In this document: positions 20,886 through 27,885 of the stretch, in pieces
How the letters are laid out: each line of letters starts with the position of its first letter
How positions within the stretch are numbered: the stretch's first letter is position 1
DNA from: a virus
Length of the DNA stretch: 49,461 nt
Direction: 5' to 3' (one strand)
IMG/VR virus record: IMGVR_UViG_3300046009_010293
Span: 1-49,461 of that record
Made by a program: the position numbers and the translations under genes
Notes under the pieces: model-generated
What the model was told of the DNA's origin: nothing
The model's input: the letters and a program-made list of their open reading frames with translations, nothing else
Databases searched by the model: none

Positions 20886-20906
20886 TGGTGCCCCCGACAG
20901 GAATCG
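20886..20906 (-). other. attP core: tRNA 3'-end sequence
   Basis: TGGTGCCCCCGACAGGAATC reads on the minus strand as GATTCCTGTCGGGGGCACCA, i.e. the T-arm, acceptor stem and CCA of a tRNA (arginine-type tRNAs often end this way; isotype uncertain). No full tRNA cloverleaf is present, so this is a fragment that would restore the host gene upon integration. It lies 145 bp from the integrase start. Confidence 0.65.
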
Positions 20907-20977
20907 CAAACGCCGTATTTACTTGGTTTTTTTTGGTTTTAGTATTTTTTTAGTGTTCTTTTTTTTCATGCTGCAGC

Positions 20978-21017
20978 CCAAAAAAAACGCCCATCACCCT
21001 TGCGGGCGGTGGGCGTT
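20978..21017 (-). terminator. Terminator of the leftward late operon
   Basis: AACGCCCA (20986-20993) and TGGGCGTT (21010-21017) form an 8-bp stem; read leftward it is followed by a run of eight T residues. It ends transcription of the late operon before the attP/integrase region. The T-rich stretch 20920-20975 between it and the attP core shows no other feature. Confidence 0.85.
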
Positions 21018-21066
21018 AAGCCGCTTTGTGGGCGGCATGGAGACAACTGCAATCAGTCGCGGGGAA

Positions 21067-21549
21067 CTATTGGGGGCTTTGGGCCGGGGGATGGGCTGGT
21101 CTTGGCCATGCGTCCCACAGGGTCATTCGGTCGGCGTGGAGGCGGTCAGCCGTTTGTGCCAGGTCTGTAAGAGCTGCTGCACATTGGCCGAGTAGCTCGC
21201 GGGCGGGATCGGTTCGGTCAGTGGCGGCGGGGCAGGTATTTGCACCGGTGTGAGTGGGGCTGGTGGCGATGGCGTCGCGCAGGCGGTCAAGCTCAGTGCG
21301 AGCGCTGTCAGCGTCAGCGCGGTGGCGCTGCGCCCGGGTGGCGGCTTGGGCAATGGCATGGTCTTTGTCCTTTTGAAGTTGGGCGGTGGTGGCGGCCGCC
21401 TTGGCGGCCGATTCAAGCGCTGCGACGGCGTGCTCAGACTGTGCGCGGGCATAGCCTGCCAAGTCGGCTTTGATGTGGATGCGCCAGGCCACTGCCAAAG
21501 CGGCCAATACAGCGGCCAGAAGCAGCGCGGCGCGTGCGGCAAGGGTCAT
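21067..21549 (-). CDS. Rz: i-spanin (Rz-like), 160 aa
   Basis: The inner-membrane spanin subunit spans the periplasm and fuses inner and outer membranes in the last step of lysis. The N-terminal membrane anchor (RAALLLAAVLAALAVAWRI) is followed by a long coiled-coil periplasmic domain (ARAQSEHAVAALESAAKAAA...RADADSARTELDRLRDAIAT). Two cysteines in the C-terminal region may form disulfides. ATG 21549 overlaps the upstream membrane-protein stop. The o-spanin Rz1 is encoded inside it in another frame. Confidence 0.88.
   Translation of the reverse strand: MTLAARAALLLAAVLAALAVAWRIHIKADLAGYARAQSEHAVAALESAAKAAATTAQLQKDKDHAIAQAATRAQRHRADADSARTELDRLRDAIATSPTHTGANTCPAATDRTDPARELLGQCAAALTDLAQTADRLHADRMTLWDAWPRPAHPPAQSPQ
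21123..21359 (-). CDS. Rz1: o-spanin lipoprotein (Rz1-like), 78 aa, nested in Rz
   Basis: It lies entirely within Rz in a shifted frame. A basic start (MPLPKPPPGRSATA) is followed by a hydrophobic signal and the lipobox LTAC (LTALALSLTAC), then a proline-rich short mature part (TPSPPAPLTPVQIPAPPPLT). This is the classic Rz1 layout: an outer-membrane lipoprotein that partners the i-spanin. The start codon chosen is the one that places the lipobox about 25 residues in. Confidence 0.88.
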   Translation of the reverse strand: MPLPKPPPGRSATALTLTALALSLTACATPSPPAPLTPVQIPAPPPLTEPIPPASYSANVQQLLQTWHKRLTASTPTE

Positions 21550-21857
21550 GGTGCGGTCCTTGTAAAAAATCGCTTGGCGGCCGGGAAAAGGCAATACTCC
21601 ACGGCCAAGCGGTCGGCCAGCGATGCGAGCCAGCCGACCAGCACGCCCGCGCTCATGGCGGCTAGCAGGGTGGACAGGGGCACGTCAAGCCGAATGCTGC
21701 CGCCGGTGACAGCGGCCACGGCCGCGAGCTGGCCCAACAGCGTGAGGTAGCGAAGGGGCATGCTCCAGCTTGCGCCGATGATGCAGCGCCACACGCGACG
21801 ACTGTGCCCACCAAAGGCGGTGGCCACGCGCATGCGCCAAGAGGGGTGTGGGGTCAT
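21546..21857 (-). CDS. Small membrane protein in the lysis region, 103 aa
   Basis: Coupled by ATGA to the fibre gene upstream and to Rz downstream. Hydrophobic segments include LRYLTLLGQLAAVAAVTGG and LSTLLAAMSAGVLVGWLASL. Adjacent to Rz/Rz1 it could be a holin or antiholin, but two other holin candidates exist at 26126-26862, so its role is uncertain. Confidence 0.7.
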   Translation of the reverse strand: MTPHPSWRMRVATAFGGHSRRVWRCIIGASWSMPLRYLTLLGQLAAVAAVTGGSIRLDVPLSTLLAAMSAGVLVGWLASLADRLAVEYCLFPAAKRFFTRTAP

Positions 21858-24685
21858 GCGGGCAGGTCCGTTTTGTGGGGCACGATGTTGCTGGCTTTTT
21901 TGACGCCGGCATTGATGACGGCCAGGTCGGGCTTGACGGCGGCCCTGACGGCTGCGGCCAAAGCCGCCACATCCAAGGCGGGCTTGACCAACGGAATTTC
22001 CACCCGCAGGTTGTCGCTGACCCGGCGTGGGTTGATGGTGTAGCCAGGCTCAATCACTTTGGCGGGGCCGCTGTTGAAAAACCCCGCGATGGACACATCG
22101 GTCGCGCCCGCGCCAAGCACCAAAAACACGGCGGGTTTGTTGAGTTGAATTTCGTCGGGCTCCACGTCCACGGTTGTGGACATCCCGGGTGGCAACAAAG
22201 CCCGCATGCTGCCCTCAAGCCCCAGCAAGCGATGAAGAATAGCCTTGGCGGGCTCGATGCCGGGCACGGCCATATTGGCATTGAAGGTGGCGGTGAACGT
22301 GCCGCTGGCATACGTCACTGAGATGTTGGCCAGGTAGGCCGACACATCCAGCGCCACGTCCACATCGGGCTCGGGGATCATGTCGGCCAGCAAGCTGAAA
22401 CCGCCGTTGGTGGTTTGAATGGTGCGGGTGAATGTCAAGTACCCCAGCGTCCATATGGCCACCTCGACGGGCTGGCCAAGGGGCACGAGGAATGTGTCGG
22501 ACGTGAGGCCCGCGCTGTAGCCCAAGTCGGTGAATGCGCCTGTGGTGCCGTAGCGTTTAACGAGGTTGAATGTGTTGCCGCCGTTGACCGCGACCGTGCA
22601 TTGCACTTGCACCGAGATGTTTGCGCCCGCCGTGCCCACGGTGGTGGTGCCTGCCAGCACAACCACCAGCGGCGCGGTGCCGTTGTTGATGATGTTGCCA
22701 ACGTGCGTGACGTTGGTCAGCGTGATGGTGGTGGCCGCAGTGGGCGCATAAATCAAGTCGCCAGTGACGGTGACACCCGTCAGGTTGGTGGGCGTGTTTT
22801 GCGTGAGGTTGCCGGTGATGCTTGCGCCCGATGCCAGTGTGCCGGTGTTGGTGACGTTGCCAACCACTGCGCCGCTGATGGTGCCGCTGTTCACGACGTT
22901 GCCCGTGATAGCGCCTGAGACTGTGCCAGCGTTGGTGACGGGGCCGGTCAAATTGGCGGCGACTGTGGTGCTTGCAGCGACTGTGATGGCCGATGCTTGC
23001 ACGGCGTCAAACTTCGCACCCTTGGCCAGCGTGCTGGCCTTGGCTGTGATCACGTTCGTCGAAGTGTTGACCACAAAAGCCGATGCAGCAGCCGAGTCGA
23101 TGACGATGCTTCGCGCCCCTGCGTCTGCCACCTTGCCAGCATCCTCAATAATCATCGTCGTTGAAGATGGATACTCCAAAATAGCGATGGTCGGGTCAGT
23201 GCCCCAGGCGTGTGCGCGATCAAGCAAGTCGTCAACAGTAGCCAGGGTGGTCAATGCCAAAGCAGCGGTTCGGCTTAAGGTGACGGCGGCATTGGGCAGC
23301 AAAACGACGGGCTGGGTCAGCACACCCGCGCCCTTCATCGACAAGTCAAATGAGGTCAACAGGTAACCGTATTTTTTGACGTAGAAACCGAAAATGTCGG
23401 TGTTGTCGAGGTTTTTCGAGCGGTAGCTGAAATTCGTCAACAAGGTGTTGAACGTGCCAAATGCCTCGCCTGTGTATACCCGTTGAAGCGCTGCTGCACC
23501 TGTGGCATCGGTACTCCATACGTAGGTGCGATCAGGTATCCAGTTTGTACCGTTTGCGTTATGGCGGCGGCCATCGTTGTAGTCCCTTGCAAAAATTTGC
23601 ACATCTTGCAAAGCCACACCCGCTTGCGTTGCGGCGGTGAAAGCCACTTCTTTTGAAAAATCAATGGAGTGGTTGAAGCCCGTACCAAAGCTGCTGATTG
23701 CTTTGAATACCGTGCCATTCACTGCGTTAATCATCGCAGTTCTTAGTGAGCCGCCAGGAGTGTAAACCGAGTAATCATTGGCGCAGCCCACACTTACAAA
23801 ATCGCGTTTTGTTAATGTCTGTCCGGCAGTGTTATTTTCGTTGTAAAAAGCATATGACGTTGATGCAAAGTATTCACCGCCTAAGTCATTCACCACAATG
23901 ACGCCGCCGGACCCAACAAAGTCAAAATATAGGTTGTAAATTCGATAGTTGATAGCGTCAAGGGTGACACCTTGACCAATTAAAACCCGTTTTGCTGCCA
24001 CTTTAGTGCCGCCATCAATCACGGCATCGCGCAGTTTTAGGTAAGCTGACGCGCCAAAAAAGTCAATGCGCGAATCAGCGTAAATAGCGCAACCCAAAAT
24101 TTCTACGCGGCCATTGTGACGAATGTGTACGTTGTTGCCGTCATTGCCCTGCCTCACGCCTACGAAGGCGTAGTTTTCAGACGCAAATTGCACGCCGTTG
24201 ACGGTGTAATAACCCGTCATAATTAGTGTTGAAGTAGCTGGGCCAGACCACCCAGGCCAAGTGGTGCCGGTGTATTGAAATTGCTCGGTTTGAGCGGGGA
24301 TGGTCGTGCTGGATGAAGCTGCCTGCACGACCGGATGCTGAGTTCGGTATTCGGTATGCGTGGTCGCCAAAGCGTTTTGCGTGCGGTACACACCGGGGAC
24401 GCTGGCCAAGCCGCTCAAGTTTGCATCGGTGCCTGTTTGGGTAATTGCAGCATTGGCATTCGCCAAACTGAATGCAGCACCCGACACCGCTGTGGCAAAG
24501 ACAGCATCCAAAATGATGCTGGTGGTGCTGACAAACGTCTTGATGTAAGCCCACTGCGAACCCACGATGAACAGTTTGTTCACGTCTCCCGCTGCAAAGG
24601 TGGTGCCTGTGCCGGTGACGATGGCGGTGTTGGCGGCAATGGTGACGGTGCCCGTGCCTGCGGTTGATGCAATGGCGAATGTCAT
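21854..24685 (-). CDS. Tail fibre / receptor-binding protein, 943 aa
   Basis: GGAGG precedes the ATG. The N-terminal 100 residues are Thr/Ala-rich (TGTVTIAANTAIVTGTGTTF). The middle contains right-handed beta-helix-like hydrophobic repeats (NNVHIRHNGRVEILGCAIYA). Residues about 560-700 hold repeating GNV-NSGT/GNL-TGT units (e.g. GNVVNSGTISGAVVGNVTNT), followed by a C-terminal part ending NAGVKKASNIVPHKTDLPA. The section encoded by about 23400-24560 is clearly more AT-rich than the rest, suggesting an exchanged receptor-binding module. It presumably determines host range. Confidence 0.75.
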   Translation of the reverse strand: MTFAIASTAGTGTVTIAANTAIVTGTGTTFAAGDVNKLFIVGSQWAYIKTFVSTTSIILDAVFATAVSGAAFSLANANAAITQTGTDANLSGLASVPGVYRTQNALATTHTEYRTQHPVVQAASSSTTIPAQTEQFQYTGTTWPGWSGPATSTLIMTGYYTVNGVQFASENYAFVGVRQGNDGNNVHIRHNGRVEILGCAIYADSRIDFFGASAYLKLRDAVIDGGTKVAAKRVLIGQGVTLDAINYRIYNLYFDFVGSGGVIVVNDLGGEYFASTSYAFYNENNTAGQTLTKRDFVSVGCANDYSVYTPGGSLRTAMINAVNGTVFKAISSFGTGFNHSIDFSKEVAFTAATQAGVALQDVQIFARDYNDGRRHNANGTNWIPDRTYVWSTDATGAAALQRVYTGEAFGTFNTLLTNFSYRSKNLDNTDIFGFYVKKYGYLLTSFDLSMKGAGVLTQPVVLLPNAAVTLSRTAALALTTLATVDDLLDRAHAWGTDPTIAILEYPSSTTMIIEDAGKVADAGARSIVIDSAAASAFVVNTSTNVITAKASTLAKGAKFDAVQASAITVAASTTVAANLTGPVTNAGTVSGAITGNVVNSGTISGAVVGNVTNTGTLASGASITGNLTQNTPTNLTGVTVTGDLIYAPTAATTITLTNVTHVGNIINNGTAPLVVVLAGTTTVGTAGANISVQVQCTVAVNGGNTFNLVKRYGTTGAFTDLGYSAGLTSDTFLVPLGQPVEVAIWTLGYLTFTRTIQTTNGGFSLLADMIPEPDVDVALDVSAYLANISVTYASGTFTATFNANMAVPGIEPAKAILHRLLGLEGSMRALLPPGMSTTVDVEPDEIQLNKPAVFLVLGAGATDVSIAGFFNSGPAKVIEPGYTINPRRVSDNLRVEIPLVKPALDVAALAAAVRAAVKPDLAVINAGVKKASNIVPHKTDLPA

Positions 24686-24799
24686 TTATTCAGCCCTCCG
24701 CGTTATTTCATGCACAGCCGCATTGACCGTGACAGTGTTGGTGCCCGCTGCGGTGAGAGTTTGAAGGGCGTACTTACCGCCAGTGACTGTGAATGGCAT
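24686..24799 (-). CDS. Micro-protein before the fibre gene, 37 aa
   Basis: AGGGG precedes ATG 24799. The peptide MPFTVTGGKYALQTLTAAGT, ending VNAAVHEITRRAE, stops with TAA directly at the fibre start (TAAATG). Its beta-rich TVTGG...TVTV content resembles fibre N-terminal repeats, so it could be a small fibre-associated protein or a separated piece of the fibre. It sits tightly between the collagen-like gene and the fibre. Confidence 0.6.
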   Translation of the reverse strand: MPFTVTGGKYALQTLTAAGTNTVTVNAAVHEITRRAE

Positions 24800-24802
24800 T
24801 TG

Positions 24803-25354
24803 TCAGCCCCTGCTTGCAATCAAGCCGCTGCAAACGCCAGCGGCAAAAGCGGAATAAAAAGCGTCTTGCGCCAGCGCGCCAGAGTCTGGAATAAGCCGGT
24901 AGCGCGTGACGCCACCCAGCGTGTAGGCCTGCACATCACCAAGGGCCGGGGAGGTGGCGCGGCCTTGGTCGGTGGGGTCGGCGCTGAACTGAAGCACAAG
25001 GTAACTCCAGGTCAACACGGGTTCACCAGGCAGGCCGGGTTCACCTTGCGCACCTTGCGCACCTTGCGCACCGGGCGCACCGGGCGCACCGGGGTCGCCC
25101 TTGAAAAACGGGGCCAACTGCGCGACCACCTCTATGGACGGCTGGGCGTCAAGCTCCAGCGTGCCGCCTGTGCCCATTTGCAGCACGGCACTGGCACTGA
25201 AGTAGGGCTGGGCCTCAAGCACCAGCGTGCCGCCCGTGCCCAGCTGCAGCACGGCGCTGGCCGTGAGCTGCGGCTGCGCGTCAAGCTCCAGCGTGCCGCC
25301 TGCACCCATGTGCAGCAAGGCGCTGACTGTCAGGTAGGGCAACAGGGTGCTCAT
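24803..25354 (-). CDS. Collagen-like tail protein, 183 aa
   Basis: Three 22-residue repeats (e.g. LTASAVLQLGTGGTLVLEAQ) open the protein. A collagen-like Gly-X-Y stretch (GDPGAPGAPGAQGAQGAQGE) follows, which can trimerise fibre stalks, then a globular tip (TWSYLVLQFSADPTDQGRAT). The Gly-X-Y DNA is a 9-bp tandem repeat prone to length change. Coupled to the previous gene by ATGA. Confidence 0.75.
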   Translation of the reverse strand: MSTLLPYLTVSALLHMGAGGTLELDAQPQLTASAVLQLGTGGTLVLEAQPYFSASAVLQMGTGGTLELDAQPSIEVVAQLAPFFKGDPGAPGAPGAQGAQGAQGEPGLPGEPVLTWSYLVLQFSADPTDQGRATSPALGDVQAYTLGGVTRYRLIPDSGALAQDAFYSAFAAGVCSGLIASRG

Positions 25355-25680
25355 GGGCGAGTCACGTCTTTCACAATGGACAAGGCAGCCGTGGGGGTGC
25401 TGACAATCTCGCCCGCCGGGGTGGTGAGCTGAATGTCAAGGTTGGCCAGGGTAATGGGCCAGGCGGTAGTGTCGGCACAGCGCAGGCTTGCTTGGCCGGT
25501 GGCGGCGTTGAGCCAGGTGAACTCAAGCGTGGCAATGAGTGCGTCTGTGGTGGCGTCGCGCAGCTGGCTGGCTCCTGTCCAGCTTGTGAGGTTGGTCACG
25601 GCCACGCCGCCCACGGTGGCGGTGATGGTGCCCGCCACAATGAAGGTGTCGCCGCGCTTGTGCTGGGCTTTGGTGCTCAT
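25351..25680 (-). CDS. BppU-like / Ig-like baseplate-associated protein, 109 aa
   Basis: ATG 25680 overlaps the endolysin stop. The sequence is strand-rich (KRGDTFIVAGTITATVGGVA, WPITLANLDIQLTTP, PTAALSIVKDVTR), similar to the N-terminal domain of BppU-type tail proteins in layout. It lies between endolysin and fibre genes and is probably a structural component of the fibre attachment. Confidence 0.6.
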   Translation of the reverse strand: MSTKAQHKRGDTFIVAGTITATVGGVAVTNLTSWTGASQLRDATTDALIATLEFTWLNAATGQASLRCADTTAWPITLANLDIQLTTPAGEIVSTPTAALSIVKDVTRP

Positions 25681-26135
25681 GCCAGCTCCTGAATGCCAAG
25701 CCGTGCGCCAGCGTCGGTGATGGTGATGACGCGGTTGCTTTCCTTGAATGGCGCACGGGTGGACACATGCACCCATTGCTTGCCCTTGACGCCCTCCAAA
25801 ATGAGTTGCCCTATGCCAATGGTCTGCACCAGGGGCGCGAGTGTTTTGGCCACTGCGTAGGGGCTGCCAAAGGCGGGGGCCACTAGGTCGGCGGCTTGGC
25901 ATTGTGTGTGGTCTGAGCTGGTGACGCCGCCCACGGCGCGGTTCAGCGCGGGGCTGCGGTAAGCGCTGGTGACGATGACGGGCACGCCCAGCGTGGCTCG
26001 TATGCGCTCTAGCAGCTCAGCCAACAGGCCCAGGCGCGACAAGGCGTCGGCCGGGGGTGTGTTATCAATGCCCAGGCGGGCAGCGGTGTTGCTGGCCGTG
26101 AGTTCGGCCAGGCTGAAGTGGGGGCTTAGCCGCAT
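25677..26135 (-). CDS. Endolysin, M15 peptidase family, 152 aa
   Basis: A D-Ala-D-Ala/L-Ala-D-Glu type zinc peptidase that cuts the peptide cross-links of murein. FSLAELTASNTAARLGIDN is the usual start; the metal ligands lie in TSSDHTQCQAADL (His and Asp) and WVHVS (His). There is no signal peptide, so export needs a holin. It overlaps both the upstream membrane protein (10 bp) and the downstream gene (ATGA). Confidence 0.88.
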   Translation of the reverse strand: MRLSPHFSLAELTASNTAARLGIDNTPPADALSRLGLLAELLERIRATLGVPVIVTSAYRSPALNRAVGGVTSSDHTQCQAADLVAPAFGSPYAVAKTLAPLVQTIGIGQLILEGVKGKQWVHVSTRAPFKESNRVITITDAGARLGIQELA

Positions 26136-26464
26136 GTGTGTTTGCCCTTCAAAAAAGTGCTGACGTGAAAGCCTTTGGCCCAAAAGCGCAGCAAAAACAC
26201 AATGAGCCCGCCAGACATGACGGCCAACATGGTGACAAGTTGCAGCAGGTCAAAAAACACGGCGTCCAGCATGACGGCCAGGCCCGATGCGGCCAAGGCC
26301 GCAATGAGCACGGCGTCCAGCACGTAAGCCGTGTGGCCGATGACGCGGAACGACATGCACGCAAAGTGCAGCAGCACCATGGTGCCCGCGGTGAACGCGG
26401 CCATGCGCACCAGGGCGACTTGCAGGCTGCCGGCTTGGGTAAAGATGTTCAGCAGCTCGCTCAC
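26126..26464 (-). CDS. Holin-like membrane protein, 112 aa
   Basis: It has three hydrophobic segments (RMAAFTAGTMVLLHFACMSF, TAYVLDAVLIAALAASGLAV, FDLLQLVTMLAVMSGGLIVF) and a short charged tail. Directly upstream of the M15 endolysin with overlapping frames, it fits a class I holin or a holin partner. No sequence family is claimed. Confidence 0.65.
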   Translation of the reverse strand: MSELLNIFTQAGSLQVALVRMAAFTAGTMVLLHFACMSFRVIGHTAYVLDAVLIAALAASGLAVMLDAVFFDLLQLVTMLAVMSGGLIVFLLRFWAKGFHVSTFLKGKHTCG

Positions 26465-26862
26465 GGTTGGCCTCCGGCTATTTTTTTCTCAAGGCGTTTT
26501 TGCAGCAGTGGCCACAATTGCTGCAGCAAGGCCACGGCGGCCGGCCACAGGGCTGAGAGGGCAAAGGCCACCAGCAACTGGCCGGGGGCCAGGCCCGTGG
26601 TGGCGTGCAGGTAGTCGGCCGCAAAGCCAGAGCCCAGGCCGCCCAGCATGACGCTGGTGATGCCGTTGGCAAAGCCCTGCATGCGGCTTTGTTCTTTGAG
26701 CTTGGTCATGACAATGACTGCGCCAAAAACGCTGACGATCCAGGGCCATTTGTCGGCGTTGCCCACGTCGGCCGCCAGGGCGGCAAGCCCACCCACGGCG
26801 GCGGCGGCTTGGGCTTGGGCGGTGGAGAGCGCGGCGGCGGCTGCGGCAATGAGTTTTTTCAT
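26461..26862 (-). CDS. Holin candidate / membrane protein, 133 aa
   Basis: The N-terminal alanine-rich segment (MKKLIAAAAAALSTAQAQAA) resembles a signal sequence. Further hydrophobic stretches are WPWIVSVFGAVIVM, SVMLGGLGSGFAADYLHATT and LLVAFALSALWPAAVALLQQ, with a basic tail (LLQKRLEKKIAGGQ). It neighbours the second membrane protein and endolysin with ATGA overlaps; one of the two is likely the holin. Confidence 0.65.
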   Translation of the reverse strand: MKKLIAAAAAALSTAQAQAAAAVGGLAALAADVGNADKWPWIVSVFGAVIVMTKLKEQSRMQGFANGITSVMLGGLGSGFAADYLHATTGLAPGQLLVAFALSALWPAAVALLQQLWPLLQKRLEKKIAGGQP

Positions 26863-27347
26863 GCGCGCACCCCGCTGAAAAACTCTTGCGTGACATCGTG
26901 GCCCACGCTTAGGCACAGGCTTAGCCCCAATGCGGGGCTGTAGTAGTGGGGGGCCACGACGAAGGGGGCCAACACGCTTTCGGTGCAAAAAAACTGGTTG
27001 GCTTTATGCTTGCCGGGCAGCAGTGTGGCGGCGGCTCCGCGTGTGTCGTAGGTAACCCCAGCTTCAATGACGCCGTCAAAAAAGTCGATGCTTTTTTGCT
27101 CATCCCAGCTGGGCACGTCGACCACCAGCCAGCGGCCGGGCACCAGGCGCGTGCGCTTGCGGCGCACGCCGCCATCAGCAATTGAGCTGCTGGCCATGGT
27201 GACGCTGCCGTCGCCGTGCACTTGATGCACGCATTCGGTGTGGGTGCAGTGCCCATAAGGGGCTTTTTGCCCGGTCGTGATAAGCCACCAGCCGATGTGG
27301 GGCAGCACGCCAGGCTTGGGGGGGCCAATGTAATGAAGGGTCAACAC
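26859..27347 (-). CDS. Papain-like / NlpC-type hydrolase, 162 aa, GTG start
   Basis: AAGGAG precedes GTG 27347. The pattern FFDGVIEAGVTYDTRGAAAT and NQFFCTESVLAPFVV, with Cys followed by Ser/Glu, matches the catalytic Cys region of YiiX/NlpC-P60 circularly permuted papain-like enzymes. HTECVH contributes histidines. In phages these cut murein during entry or lysis. The family call is by pattern only. Confidence 0.6.
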   Translation of the reverse strand: MLTLHYIGPPKPGVLPHIGWWLITTGQKAPYGHCTHTECVHQVHGDGSVTMASSSIADGGVRRKRTRLVPGRWLVVDVPSWDEQKSIDFFDGVIEAGVTYDTRGAAATLLPGKHKANQFFCTESVLAPFVVAPHYYSPALGLSLCLSVGHDVTQEFFSGVRA

Positions 27348-27365
27348 AGGGTGCTCCTTTTTTTT

Positions 27366-27827
27366 TCAGATTCCGAGCTTTGCGCGCTCAATCTTGGCCA
27401 ACGCCCGCGCCTCTTCTGCCCGGGCGGCGAAGGCTTGAGTCAGGGCGATTTCTTTGGTGGTCATGGTGTACATGCCCGAGAGCTGGCCCAGGTTGATGCG
27501 GCTAAAGTAAAGCTCGTCATCCGCGCTGTATTTGGCCCGGATGTGCTCTTGCAAGCGGCGGGCAATGAGCTGCATAGCGGGCGACGCGGCGATGATTTCG
27601 TCGCGCAAATCGTCGGGCAGCGGGGTGGGTAGAGGTTGAATGCTTGCGGCGATGGCGGCGGGCTGGTTGGCGGGCAAGGTGTAGTCACCCAAAAGCACCA
27701 CCACGGTGCGGCCGTCGGCCAGGGTGCACAGCTCTTGGCTGGTCTGCTTGCTGCCGTCAAACGGCGCGCGCAGGGTGTGGGTGGTGATGGCGTCGGTAAC
27801 TTTGCGGTAAGCGTAGAGGGCAGGCAT
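27366..27827 (-). CDS. Hypothetical tail-region protein, 153 aa
   Basis: AAGGACT precedes ATG 27827. It begins MPALYAYRKVTDAITTHTLR and has a strand-rich N-terminal region (GRTVVVLLGDYTLPA) and a helical C-terminus (MTTKEIALTQAFAARAEEAR). It lies just downstream of the lectin-type tail protein, where many diversity-generating elements place their accessory gene, but no Avd-like four-helix pattern is convincing. Confidence 0.6.
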   Translation of the reverse strand: MPALYAYRKVTDAITTHTLRAPFDGSKQTSQELCTLADGRTVVVLLGDYTLPANQPAAIAASIQPLPTPLPDDLRDEIIAASPAMQLIARRLQEHIRAKYSADDELYFSRINLGQLSGMYTMTTKEIALTQAFAARAEEARALAKIERAKLGI

Positions 27828-27885
27828 AAAAGTCCTTGAGTGTGGTGTGGGGGTGGCGTAGGTAGTGGTGGCCAGAGGGGACAAG

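Noticed and set aside
20886-20906. Complete tRNA gene
   Set aside because: Only the T-arm and acceptor 3' end are present; there is no anticodon arm or 5' acceptor half, so it is an attachment core.
27366-27827. Avd-like accessory protein of a diversity-generating retroelement
   Set aside because: Position is suggestive, but the sequence lacks the basic four-helix bundle pattern and no reverse transcriptase or template is present.
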